From assembly GCA_050246475.1 (NCBI GenBank), contig JBFWVZ010000006.1, positions 96,530-160,529 on the forward strand: 64,000 nt of DNA, in the 5' to 3' direction. The position numbers and the translations under genes were made by a program. The DNA comes from CADEEL01 sp050246475. Lineage in GTDB: Bacteria > Pseudomonadota > Alphaproteobacteria > Caulobacterales > Aquidulcibacteraceae. Shown here piece by piece: positions 10,085-18,043 of this stretch (position 1 is the stretch's first letter; every line of letters starts with the position of its first letter). The notes under the pieces were generated by a model that saw nothing but the letters and a program-made list of their open reading frames with translations, did no database searches and had not been told where the DNA came from.

Positions 10085-10251
10085 GAGGGTTCTTCCTCGC
10101 TTATCCGCACCCCGCGCGCGCGCAGCGCTTCGCGCAGCAGAAACTCGATCTGCCCGTTCACGCTGCGCAGTTCGCCCGCCGCCAGGCGCGCGATCGCCTC
10201 ATAGAGCACGGGATCGAGCCGGAGCGCGAAGGCCTTCTTTTCTGCGGGCAT
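10081..10251 (-). CDS. Small Arc/CopG-type ribbon-helix-helix protein
   Basis: A 56-residue gene fitted between the SPFH gene and the methyltransferase gene. The product begins MPAEKKAFALRLDPVLYEAI and continues ARLAAGELRSVNGQIEFLLR, the compact beta-strand/helix/helix pattern of Arc-like DNA-binding proteins: an alternating FALRLD strand, a helix, and an SVNGQIEFLL recognition-type helix. It starts 6 bases after the SPFH stop and overlaps the following GTG by 4 bases. Arc-family proteins bind palindromic operators as dimers of dimers; the palindrome in the SPFH leader at 11159-11180 is an obvious candidate target (inference). Confidence 0.85.
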   Translation of the reverse strand: MPAEKKAFALRLDPVLYEAIARLAAGELRSVNGQIEFLLREALRARGVRISEEEPS

Positions 10252-10257
10252 CGGACT

Positions 10258-11154
10258 CTATTGATAAATCGTGCCGGTGTTGACGACGGGTTGCGCGTCG
10301 CGGTCCCCGCACAGAACGACAAGAAGATTCGACACCATCGCCGCACGCCGGTCGTCGTCGAGCTTGACGATGTCGCGTTCGGAAAGCTGCGCCAGCGCGC
10401 TTTCCACCATCATCACGGCGCCCTGAACAATCTTCTGGCGCGCGGCGAGCACGGCCTCCGCCTGCTGGCGCCGCAACATCGCTCCCGCGATCTCGGCCGC
10501 ATACGCGAGGTGCGAGAGCTTCGTTTCGTCGATCGTGATGCCCGCGACCGCTACCCGCTCCTGCAGCTTGTCGCGTAGCAGCCCCGAAACCTGATCGGCG
10601 TCCGCGCGCAGCGTCGGCTCCTCGTGCTCGGCGTGATCGTAGGCGAAGTGCGAAGCGATTTCCCGGAGCGCGGTCTCGACCTGGATGTTGAGGAATGTCT
10701 CATAATGATCGACGTCGAAGAGCGCCGCGGCTGTATCCGTTACGCGCCACACCACCACGGCCGCGATCTCGATCGGGTTGCCGCGCTTGTCATTCACCTT
10801 GAGCTTCTCGCTCGTCACGTTGCGCGCGCGCAGCGAGATCTTCTTGCGCCCGTACCAGAAGATCACCCAGCGAAGCCCGGGGCGCCGGTCCGTGCCCTTG
10901 TAATTGCCGAAGAGGGTGATCGCGGCCGCCTCGTTGGGCTGCAGCGAGTAAAGCCCCAGGAAAATGAAGAAAGCCGCGATGATTTCGAGGATCATCAGCG
11001 CCAAGATCCCTCCGGCGTCTTCGCGCGCGCCTTCCAGCGTCGTCGCCTGCCAGATCGCGAACCCGATGAGCGCGAGCGCCAGAAGCAAGAGCCACCCGCC
11101 CGCGGCGGAGGAGGCCGGGCGTTCGGCGGTGCGGCGGAGGGCGGCGTCGGTCAT
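10258..11154 (-). CDS. SPFH/band 7 domain membrane protein
   Basis: A 298-residue protein with two N-terminal hydrophobic helices (about residues 22-40 and 52-70) and then an SPFH/prohibitin domain (ITLFGNYKGTDRRPGLRWVI, VNDKRGNPIEIAAVVVWRV, FLNIQVETALREIASHFAYD) and a C-terminal helical part with LRRQQAEAVLAARQKIVQGA typical of band 7 proteins. These form membrane microdomain scaffolds. The ATG at 11154 is preferred over an in-frame GTG 9 bases upstream because GAGGTG sits 7 bases before it. It is the first gene of a three-gene operon (SPFH, RHH, methyltransferase). Confidence 0.92.
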   Translation of the reverse strand: MTDAALRRTAERPASSAAGGWLLLLALALIGFAIWQATTLEGAREDAGGILALMILEIIAAFFIFLGLYSLQPNEAAAITLFGNYKGTDRRPGLRWVIFWYGRKKISLRARNVTSEKLKVNDKRGNPIEIAAVVVWRVTDTAAALFDVDHYETFLNIQVETALREIASHFAYDHAEHEEPTLRADADQVSGLLRDKLQERVAVAGITIDETKLSHLAYAAEIAGAMLRRQQAEAVLAARQKIVQGAVMMVESALAQLSERDIVKLDDDRRAAMVSNLLVVLCGDRDAQPVVNTGTIYQ

Positions 11155-11158
11155 GGAG

Positions 11159-11180
11159 ATCACCTCAATATTGAAGTGAT
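11159..11180. promoter_or_regulatory. 22-bp palindrome in the SPFH leader (probable operator)
   Basis: ATCAC and GTGAT arms flank a TCAATATTGA core with only one mismatched pair, giving a near-perfect 22-bp dyad. It overlaps the expected transcription start of the SPFH operon, and its distal arm contains the GAGGTG ribosome binding site. A protein bound here would block both initiation and translation. The co-transcribed ribbon-helix-helix protein is the natural candidate (inference). Confidence 0.7.
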
Positions 11181-11183
11181 ATC

Positions 11184-11212
11184 ATTCTATCCCGCAACCA
11201 GCCCGCCATCAA
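11184..11212 (-). promoter_or_regulatory. Promoter of the SPFH operon
   Basis: On the minus strand TTGATG (11212-11207) and TAGAAT (11189-11184) are separated by exactly 17 bases, a good match to a housekeeping sigma-70 promoter. The predicted start falls inside the downstream palindrome. Confidence 0.6.
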
Positions 11213-11325
11213 GCGAAGATCGCAAGCCCTTCCAGCGCGTTCACCGTCTTTCCAAAGCGGGTGTTAACGCCGGTTGTGTAAGGGTTTTTCGAATTCTGCG
11301 GCCCATCAGGAGCTGGGGCGGCCCG

Positions 11326-13089
11326 ATGCAACGATTGAACGTCATGGCGCGTCTGCGCCGCTTCGCTGAGGCGCGGGGCGGCAACGTCGCGATGCTGTGG
11401 GCGCTGGGCGCGGTCGTGTGCTGCGGCCTCGTCGGGCTCTCGATCGACTTTGCCCAGGCGCAATCCCTGCGCGCACAGATGCAGAATGCCGCCGACGGCG
11501 CCGCCCTCGTCGCGGAGCGTTCGTCCAATCTCCCGCTCAACGAGCGCGTCAACGCCGCGCGCGCCTTCTATGACGCGACGTTGGGCGATCAGGCCAGCCT
11601 CACCAACGTCTCATTCGCCGTCACGCAGCTGCCCGAAGGCGGCCACCGCGTCCGCGTCGGCGCCGACATGGAGATGAGCCTCACGCGCGTCGTCGTGCAG
11701 GACGATTGGCGCATCGTCGTTGAATCGGATTCCGTTTCCGAAGCGAGCCCCCCGATCGAAGTCGTGCTCGTGCTCGACAACACCGGCTCCATGTCCAACG
11801 ACATGGATACGCTGCGCGACGGCGCCGAGGAGATGGTCGATTTCCTCTACAACATCGACGGGGACACCGTGCGCATGGCGCTCGTGCCCTTCGTCGCGCA
11901 GGTCAACATCGGCAATTCCGCCGCGCACCGCGCCGCCTGGATGGACACCGCCGGAACCTCGCCGATGAATGGCGAACTGGTTGAGGATCGCGCGATCGCC
12001 GTGCGTTCTCGCTCCGGAACGAACAATTGCACCAACCTCTCGACGATGCCCTTCAATGGCTACACTGGCACGTATCGCCTCACGTGGGTTCGTCACGGCA
12101 ACAATTGCATCGCCTACACGCCCGACACGGTGAATTATTTCACGCTGTTCGACTACATGCCGAACGTCTCGTGGGGCGGCTGCGTCGAAGCGCGTCCGAT
12201 GCCCTATGACATCCAGGACAATCCGCCGAACTCGCCGGAGACGCGCTTCACGCCGTTCTTCTGGCTGGATACGCTCGACTCAGGCTCAAACTCTTACTTG
12301 CAGGATACGTCCGGCAATATCTCCGGCGCCACGATGTCGAACGGCATTGATACGACGCCGACCACGTCCGAGCGCAACCGCGCTTACGTGTTCAACATTT
12401 TTCGCTATCGCGGCAACAACGCGAACCTGGACACCACGCCGCCCGAAACGCGCGGCCCCAATCGCGGCTGCCCCACGCCCATCGTTCCGCTGACGGACGA
12501 TCGCCAGACGATGATCGACGCGGTCCGCGCCATGCGCCACTGGAACGGCGGCGGCACCAACCAGGCTGAAGGCCTGGCCTGGGGCTGGCGGGTCGTGTCT
12601 CCCGGGGAGCCCTTCACAGAAGGCGAACCCTATGGCGATGACGTCCGCAAAGTCATCGTGCTGATGAGCGACGGCCAGAACACCAATGTCGGCAACGACT
12701 CGGTGTGGGGCTCGGACTATTCCTCCTTCAACCACTTGGACTTGTGGACGGAATACGCTGACGGCTCCCTCTTGAACGGGCTCTATGGCTTGATCGGCGG
12801 CATCTTGCACGGAACGCTGCCGAGCCAGTATCGCCGAGCAATCACCGGGTCGAGTTCGTACGTCAGCCACATCAATGCGCGCCAGCGCGCGTTGTGCGAC
12901 AACATCCGCGCGGAGAACGTTGAGGTGTACACCGTGATGTTCCGCGAGACGGACGGCACGGCGCGCGATCTCCTGCGCTACTGCGCCACCGATGAGGATC
13001 ACTACTTCACGGCCGAGACGCAGGAAGAGCTGCGCGAGGTGTTCCGCGCGATTGGCTCCGGCATCGGCCAGTTGCGCATCACGCGCTGA
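11326..13089 (+). CDS. TadE/TadG-like pilus assembly protein with von Willebrand A domain
   Basis: A 587-residue protein. A short positively charged N-terminus precedes one transmembrane helix (ALGAVVCCGLVGLSIDFAQA), the TadE/TadG-type signal anchor, with the usual AQSLRAQMQNAADGAALVAE segment after it. A von Willebrand A domain starts at IEVVLVLDNTGSMSNDMD, where the MIDAS is D-N-T-G-S, and includes VIVLMSDGQNTN and ends in DHYFTAETQEELREVFRAIG. TadG proteins work with Flp/Tad pili, but no other tad gene is in the window. The frame is open far upstream, but AGGAG at 11309 and the start of homology support an ATG at 11326 (or 11344). Confidence 0.88.
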   Translation: MQRLNVMARLRRFAEARGGNVAMLWALGAVVCCGLVGLSIDFAQAQSLRAQMQNAADGAALVAERSSNLPLNERVNAARAFYDATLGDQASLTNVSFAVTQLPEGGHRVRVGADMEMSLTRVVVQDDWRIVVESDSVSEASPPIEVVLVLDNTGSMSNDMDTLRDGAEEMVDFLYNIDGDTVRMALVPFVAQVNIGNSAAHRAAWMDTAGTSPMNGELVEDRAIAVRSRSGTNNCTNLSTMPFNGYTGTYRLTWVRHGNNCIAYTPDTVNYFTLFDYMPNVSWGGCVEARPMPYDIQDNPPNSPETRFTPFFWLDTLDSGSNSYLQDTSGNISGATMSNGIDTTPTTSERNRAYVFNIFRYRGNNANLDTTPPETRGPNRGCPTPIVPLTDDRQTMIDAVRAMRHWNGGGTNQAEGLAWGWRVVSPGEPFTEGEPYGDDVRKVIVLMSDGQNTNVGNDSVWGSDYSSFNHLDLWTEYADGSLLNGLYGLIGGILHGTLPSQYRRAITGSSSYVSHINARQRALCDNIRAENVEVYTVMFRETDGTARDLLRYCATDEDHYFTAETQEELREVFRAIGSGIGQLRITR

Positions 13090-13101
13090 GCCGGCGCGGC
13101 C

Positions 13102-13458
13102 TCACGCGGCGTGCTTCACGCAATTCTCGTCGTCGAGCAGCACGACGTTGGGCGCATAATTGCGCGCTTGCTCGGCGGGCAGGTGGCAATAGGCGACGAC
13201 GATGATCTTGTCGCCCGGCTGCACAAGCCGCGCCGCCGCGCCGTTGACGCCGAACGTCCGGGAGCCTGAGGGCGCCTCGATCGCGTAGGTCGTGAAGCGC
13301 GCCCCTGAATTGATGTTCAGCACGTCCACCTGTTCGTGGGGCAGGATCCCCGCGCGGTCGAGCAGGTCGCGGTCGATCGCGATCGAGCCTTCATAGTCCA
13401 GGTCGGCTTGGGTGACGGTGGCGCGGTGCAGCTTCGCCTTGAGCATCGTCACGAACAT
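13102..13458 (-). CDS. panD: Aspartate 1-decarboxylase
   Basis: A 118-residue proenzyme that makes beta-alanine for pantothenate. The self-cleavage site is clear: Gly24-Ser25 in LDYEGSIAID, so Ser25 becomes the pyruvoyl group; VLNINSGARFTTY and GVNGAAARLVQPGDKIIVVA are also conserved. The start at 13458 follows AGAGGAGA at a good distance and gives the standard N-terminus; an in-frame upstream extension to 13527 has no support. It is convergent with the TadG-like gene 12 bases away. Confidence 0.96.
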   Translation of the reverse strand: MFVTMLKAKLHRATVTQADLDYEGSIAIDRDLLDRAGILPHEQVDVLNINSGARFTTYAIEAPSGSRTFGVNGAAARLVQPGDKIIVVAYCHLPAEQARNYAPNVVLLDDENCVKHAA

Positions 13459-13591
13459 GCGGGGCGTCTCCTCTGGGCGGCGTCCCGTGCGCGCTGCAGC
13501 GAAATTGCTGCGCCTGCGAACGTCCATTGGAAATAAGCGTTCGCGCGCGCGAAGGCAAGTTTATGAACAGCTCAGGCGATGCGCCGGCGGA

Positions 13592-15412
13592 TCAATTCGC
13601 CTGCGGTTGCCGGAAGACGATCACCAGCCGGGTCTGCGCGCCGCTGGAGCGCGTGCCGTCGTCGAGCTGGGGCTGCGCCCGGAATTGCGCCGAGGCCCGG
13701 AGCGCCGCGGCGCCGAAGCCGAACCCGCCTGGGCTCTCGCCCGCCACGGCGCAGCGCGGCACGCCGGTGGCGTCGATCAAGCACTCAAGCTCCACGCGCC
13801 CGCCCTGATTGGCCCGGAGCGCGCGCGACGGGAAGAGTTCGTTGATCCGCTGCGCGGATGGGCGCGCGGCCCACACCACTTGCGGCGGGCGTGTCCGCGC
13901 CGGACGCTGCGCCGCGGGCGGCTCGATCGCGGCCGTCTGCATCTGCTGTTGGGTCGGCGGCGCCGGAGTCGGCTGCAGCTGGATCGGCGCGGGCGCGGGC
14001 GACAACGTCACGGGCTGGCGCTCTTCCGCCGCCGGTTGCTGGCGCGCCGGCGCCGGCGTCGTGTCGCGCGTGCTGGGCAATTCCGGTCCGCCTTGGGCGG
14101 TGTCTCTTTGGCGCGGCGGCTCGCGAACGGGCGCGGCGCGCTCAGGCTCGCGGCGCGGCGCGGCGGCAGGCTCGATCGGCGCTGTCGCGGCGCCCGCGTC
14201 GGCGAATGTCGAGGATTCAGCGCTCGTGTCGGCGGCGTCTTCCGCCGCGGGGGGCGCATCGGCCCAGGGATCGGCCTCGGCTGTTTGCGCGGCGCCGCCG
14301 CTCAGGAAGTCGAGCGCGCCGAACCGGTCTCCCGCGAAGAGGCCGGCGCCCAGCGCTGCGCCCCCGAGAATGACGATGATCGCCATCATACGGATTCCGC
14401 GTCCCCCCGCGCGCGGCGGCGGTCCGCTGTCGCGCCGGGCCGGCAAGCGGGGATCGTCGCGCCAGTCCGCTTGCTGGGGCGGCGCGGCGCGGCGCGCCTC
14501 GCGCCGCGTGGGCGCGTCTGAGCGGATAGGCTCGAAAGCGGCTGGCGGCGGTCTGTTGGCGGGCTGAGGCGTCGGCGCGCGCGATCGTGCGGGCGCGGCT
14601 TCGCCGCGTTGCGGCCGTGTCGGCGGATCGAGCCTCACGGGCGCGCCTCTGAGCGCGTCCTGACGCGCTGCCGCGGCGGGTGTTTGGCGACGGCGGCGCT
14701 GTTCGGCCTCGAGTTCCGCGAGTTTCATTTGCGCCAGCTCGGCGAAGGCGCCGTCGGCCCCGAAATCGGCGAGGTGCCGAAGAAAATCTTCCGGATTGCG
14801 GCTGTGCCGGATCGCGGCCCAGTTCTGCGCTTCGTCCGCGACGCTCCCGCTTGGCGCCGGTGCGGCTGCTCGGCGCGCCGTCGCGCGGGGCGCATCGTAA
14901 TTGGGCGGCGGAGGCCGCGAAGGCGCCGCTGCGGGCGGCGCGGCGCGGGCGCGCGCATAAGGCGGCGCGGCCGGAGGCGGATTGTTGAAATAGGGGGCTG
15001 GCGCTTCCGCGGCGCGCGCGCTGACCGGCGCGGCGACGCCTGCCGTCGCGCGTTGCGCGGCGACCATGCGGTCCACGGCGAAGAAAAGCGGATCGAGCGC
15101 GGGATCGTCCGGATCGCCCTGCCAGTGCGAGAGATCGAACGCGGGCGCATGGTTGATCGAGGCCGCCGGCGGCGGCGCGATGAGGCACGCCACCACGGCC
15201 TTGCCCGCATTCACCGCGCGCTGCGCCGCGTCGAGGAAGGCGCGCGAGCGAATTGAGGCCTGGGACCACACGACGAGCGCCGCCCCGCAGGCGCGCAAAT
15301 CTTCAGCGCCGGGGGCGCCCCCGACATGAAGGCCCGCCCGTTCGAACATATCGGCGAATGCTTTCGCCAAAGGTTCGTCTTCGCGCACACAGACGATAAG
15401 CACGTCAGCCAT
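13592..15412 (-). CDS. TIR-like domain - proline-rich linker - transmembrane - TonB C-terminal fusion protein
   Basis: A 606-residue fusion. Residues 1-120 match the bacterial TIR_2 pattern (ADVLIVCVREDEPLAKAFAD, ALVVWSQASIRSRAFLDA, FDLSHWQGDPDDPALDPLFF). The usual TIR catalytic Glu in the S-x-W-V-x-D-E stretch appears replaced by Ala, suggesting a non-enzymatic domain. A Pro/Ala/Arg-rich linker (125-335) contains a short WAAIRHSRNPEDFLRHLADF module of the kind seen beside caspase-like domains. One transmembrane helix lies at 341-361, then a second Pro/Gln-rich periplasmic stretch and a TonB C-terminal domain (about 520-606, RINELFPSRALRANQGGRVELE). The start at 15412 follows GGAG. TIR would be cytoplasmic and TonB periplasmic. 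No ExbB/ExbD is nearby. Confidence 0.85.
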   Translation of the reverse strand: MADVLIVCVREDEPLAKAFADMFERAGLHVGGAPGAEDLRACGAALVVWSQASIRSRAFLDAAQRAVNAGKAVVACLIAPPPAASINHAPAFDLSHWQGDPDDPALDPLFFAVDRMVAAQRATAGVAAPVSARAAEAPAPYFNNPPPAAPPYARARAAPPAAAPSRPPPPNYDAPRATARRAAAPAPSGSVADEAQNWAAIRHSRNPEDFLRHLADFGADGAFAELAQMKLAELEAEQRRRRQTPAAAARQDALRGAPVRLDPPTRPQRGEAAPARSRAPTPQPANRPPPAAFEPIRSDAPTRREARRAAPPQQADWRDDPRLPARRDSGPPPRAGGRGIRMMAIIVILGGAALGAGLFAGDRFGALDFLSGGAAQTAEADPWADAPPAAEDAADTSAESSTFADAGAATAPIEPAAAPRREPERAAPVREPPRQRDTAQGGPELPSTRDTTPAPARQQPAAEERQPVTLSPAPAPIQLQPTPAPPTQQQMQTAAIEPPAAQRPARTRPPQVVWAARPSAQRINELFPSRALRANQGGRVELECLIDATGVPRCAVAGESPGGFGFGAAALRASAQFRAQPQLDDGTRSSGAQTRLVIVFRQPQAN

Positions 15413-15483
15413 GACGTCTCCGGCGCCCCTGCGGGATCCTGTCCCACGCCCACCATGAACACCCGCGGTCATCGTCCGCCGGT

Positions 15484-15504
15484 TTATGCAAGAAGGGTGC
15501 ATAA
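15484..15504. promoter_or_regulatory. Inverted repeat upstream of the TIR-TonB gene
   Basis: TTATGCA and TGCATAA form a perfect 7-bp inverted repeat with a 7-base spacer, about 72 bases before the TIR-TonB start codon and within the likely promoter. It could be a regulator site; no dedicated regulator gene is adjacent. Confidence 0.35.
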
Positions 15505-15555
15505 CACGCCGGAAGCGAAGGCACAGGGGGGTCTGCCCTTGAAATGCGACAAGAC

Positions 15556-16161
15556 TCAGTCAATTCGCGCAAATTCACCTGTATTCGGGTCCATGAGTTC
15601 GAGAATCCCGTCGGCGACGCCGAACCGGGCGCCCTCTAACCTTACTTTTCCAGCGTCTAGAGCCGCGCGAATGAACGGAAATGACGCCAAATTCTCCAGA
15701 CTGACGCGGATGCTTTCGAATTCCAGAGCCGTGCATGCATCCCCGCGGCTTTGATCTAGGCGCGACTTGGCCGGCCCCAGCAGCGTAAGCCACGGCGCCA
15801 GGAAATCGGTATCCGCAACCGACCCTTCATCGAGCGCCGCCGCCACGCCCCCGCATTGCGCGTGGCCAAGCACCAGGATGGTTTCCACCTCAAGCCGGCT
15901 CACGGCGAATTCGATGGCCGCGCTCACCCCGTGATAGGCGCCGTCCGCCTGATAGGGCGGCACCAGATTGGCCACGTTGCGCACGACGAAGAGCTCCCCG
16001 GGCGAGGCGTCGAAGATCGCCGAGGGGTCAACCCGGCTGTCGGAGCACGCGATCACGAGCGTCTTGGGCCGCTGCCCCTTCGCGAGCTTGCGGTGAAGCG
16101 AGGCGAGCCCCGGCCAGCGCTGCTCCCTGAAGCGCCGATAGCCTGCCAGCAAGTCATCCAT
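15556..16161 (-). CDS. Beta-class carbonic anhydrase
   Basis: A 201-residue zinc enzyme converting CO2 and bicarbonate. The zinc ligands and catalytic dyad are visible: Cys and Asp in ACSDSRVDPSAIF, and His-x-x-Cys in VLGHAQCGGV, with the substrate-channel stretch GELFVVRNVANLVPPY between. The ATG at 16161 follows AAGG and gives the family N-terminus (LLAGYRRFREQRWPG); a longer frame to 16203 has no ribosome binding site. It is divergent from the membrane protein gene at 16275. Confidence 0.95.
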   Translation of the reverse strand: MDDLLAGYRRFREQRWPGLASLHRKLAKGQRPKTLVIACSDSRVDPSAIFDASPGELFVVRNVANLVPPYQADGAYHGVSAAIEFAVSRLEVETILVLGHAQCGGVAAALDEGSVADTDFLAPWLTLLGPAKSRLDQSRGDACTALEFESIRVSLENLASFPFIRAALDAGKVRLEGARFGVADGILELMDPNTGEFARID

Positions 16162-16274
16162 GCGCCGCCTTGGAAACCATGCGCGCGTCTGGATCAACCC
16201 CACGCATCGCGCCGCGATTGCCGCGCACGCCTTGGCGCTTCATTGTGCCGCGCGCGGAAGTGGGGAGAGCGGCC

Positions 16275-17267
16275 ATGAGCGAAGCGCCAGCATTGAGCGA
16301 CGCCGAGGCGGTGAAAGCGCAGGGCCTGCGCGGCATTGCGTTCGACGCATTCAAGAAGCGCGAACCGGGCGGCGTGATCCTGCAGGCCACGCTCGGGCTC
16401 ATCCTGATCGTCGCCGTGATTGTTGGCCTCTTCGGTTTCATCGGATGGCGCAGCGTCGTCGATTACATGCAATGGGTCGCTCAGATCACAGCGGCGCAGC
16501 AGCAAGACCCGTCCGCCGCACTTGCGCCGGGCGCTATGATGCCCCCGGCGTCCGTCATGATGGCCGGCAATCTCTTATTCGTCGTTCAGCTCGTTCTCTA
16601 CATTGTCATCGCCGCCTACGAGGCCGCGATCCTGCGCTGGCTGACGCGCGGCGAGCGCGGCGGCGTCTTTCTGGGCTTAGGCTTCGGCGCCGACACCTGG
16701 TACGTCTGGTTCAGCTACTGGATCTGGTACTTCCTCGTCTTCGGCGTCTTTCTAGCGGTCTTGTTCGTCGGCCTGATCATCGGCGCCGTCATGGCCGCGG
16801 CACAGATGAGCGCGGCCGTCATCGCGGCGGCGATGGGGCTGTTGGGCCTCGCGATCGTCGTTGGGTGCATTTACTTCGCCGTGCGTCTGGCGCCGGCGGC
16901 CGCAACGAGCGTCATCCTGCGGCGCTTCGCGTTCTTCGACGCTCTCAAGGTCACCCGCGATCGCTTTTGGCCGGTTTTTGGCGCGTTTCTCGTCATCGTG
17001 CTTTTGAGCTTCGTCACGGCTGCGCTGGCGGCGGGCGTCGGCGCAGTCACTTTGCTCGCCGAGCTCATCGCCGGCCTCGCAAATGACAGCGGCCAGCCCG
17101 ATCCGGCCGCGACGATGGCGCTCGTTTTCTCGCCAGCGATGATCGCGCGCTGGGGCGTGCTCTACCTCGTATTGTTGCTGCTCCAGCTTATATGGACGAT
17201 CGCGACCTATGGTCTGAACGCGCGCGCCGCCAAGCTTGCGCTGGCCGAGGGCCGCATCGAGAGGTGA
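16275..17267 (+). CDS. Multi-pass membrane protein of unknown function
   Basis: A 330-residue protein with about six hydrophobic segments (roughly residues 37-57, 95-118, 145-170, 180-205, 228-255 and 290-315). I do not recognise a named family. The cytoplasmic N-terminus is EAVKAQGLRGIAFDAFKKRE, and aromatic clusters (TWYVWFSYWIWYF) line the third helix. The ATG at 16275 follows GGGGAGAG. It is followed after 6 bases by another membrane protein gene, so the two are probably co-transcribed. Confidence 0.8.
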   Translation: MSEAPALSDAEAVKAQGLRGIAFDAFKKREPGGVILQATLGLILIVAVIVGLFGFIGWRSVVDYMQWVAQITAAQQQDPSAALAPGAMMPPASVMMAGNLLFVVQLVLYIVIAAYEAAILRWLTRGERGGVFLGLGFGADTWYVWFSYWIWYFLVFGVFLAVLFVGLIIGAVMAAAQMSAAVIAAAMGLLGLAIVVGCIYFAVRLAPAAATSVILRRFAFFDALKVTRDRFWPVFGAFLVIVLLSFVTAALAAGVGAVTLLAELIAGLANDSGQPDPAATMALVFSPAMIARWGVLYLVLLLLQLIWTIATYGLNARAAKLALAEGRIER

Positions 17268-17273
17268 GAGCGC

Positions 17274-17801
17274 ATGCGCGGACAGGTTTTGGGATTGGAT
17301 CAGCCGCGCGGCATCGGCGTGCTGGTCGATGCATCGGGTGAGCGTTTGGAGTTCGCACTTGCTGAGTGGCGCTCGCCAGGTGCGCCTGCGCCGGGCCAGT
17401 GGGTCGATTTCGTTCTGGCGGATGGCCAAGCCAAGCAAGTCTTCGCGCTGCCGCCGGGCGCGCCGGGAACGCCAGCCTACGGCGCCGGACCGGGGCCCGC
17501 GCCTGCCGCGCCCACGCCGATGGGCACGATCCTCGGCGCCGTGGCGCTCGGCTGTTTGGTGCTTGGCTTTGTCATCCCAATCCTTCCCACCATCGCCGCG
17601 CTCGTTCTCGGCATCGTCGGCGCGGGCCGCGCCAAGGAGGAGCGCGACGAAACGGGCCTGACGCTTTCGCGCATCGCCTGGATCGCCGCGACCGTTCTGC
17701 TTGTCCTGTTCGTGATGATCGCGATCATTGCCGCGCTTTTCTTCGGCGGGCTGATGGGCGTCCTCGGCACGGCCGGCTGGAACTGGGGCGTCTGGACCTA
17801 G
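17274..17801 (+). CDS. DUF4190-like membrane protein with N-terminal OB-like region
   Basis: A 175-residue protein. The first ~65 residues (MRGQVLGLDQPRGIGVLVDA, LEFALAEWRSPGAPAPGQWV) resemble a short cold-shock/OB-like beta domain as seen at the start of some alphaproteobacterial membrane proteins. After a Pro/Ala linker come two helices flanking AALVLGIVGAGRAKEERDET, the DUF4190 pattern. Function is unknown. It follows the 330-residue membrane protein by 6 bases and ends convergently with a four-base overlap on the 81-residue gene at 17798. Confidence 0.8.
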   Translation: MRGQVLGLDQPRGIGVLVDASGERLEFALAEWRSPGAPAPGQWVDFVLADGQAKQVFALPPGAPGTPAYGAGPGPAPAAPTPMGTILGAVALGCLVLGFVIPILPTIAALVLGIVGAGRAKEERDETGLTLSRIAWIAATVLLVLFVMIAIIAALFFGGLMGVLGTAGWNWGVWT

Positions 17802-18043
17802 AGCGCCAGAAGCGTCTCACTGCTCGTCTCGAACGCGCGGATCGCGCCGCTCTTCTCCGCGTAGATCGCCGGCCATTCGTGCTCGATCAACGCCATGAAG
17901 AAATGATGCGCGTGCGGCCCCATGGAAGTCTTGTAGCCCTCGAACTCGCCTTGCAGCGTGCGCCACGTCGCGCCCGGGCGCTTCACGAGGAAGAGCCCGG
18001 CCTCGGTGATCACGAGATGAAAGATCAGCGGGTGAGCCGCCAT
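17798..18043 (-). CDS. Conserved-looking small protein, function unknown
   Basis: An 81-residue soluble protein (MAAHPLIFHLVITEAGLFLV, then GPHAHHFFMALIEHEWPAIY). It begins inside the 3' end of the VOC gene (19-base overlap) and is therefore the last gene of the HAD-VOC-small protein run. No family is recognised. Codon choice resembles the neighbours, which supports a real gene, but the Shine-Dalgarno is weak. Confidence 0.6.
   Translation of the reverse strand: MAAHPLIFHLVITEAGLFLVKRPGATWRTLQGEFEGYKTSMGPHAHHFFMALIEHEWPAIYAEKSGAIRAFETSSETLLAL

Noticed and set aside
10624..11325. Upstream extension of the TadG-like frame across the SPFH gene
   Set aside because: It would overlap the SPFH gene antisense; the ribosome binding site and homology place the start near 11326.
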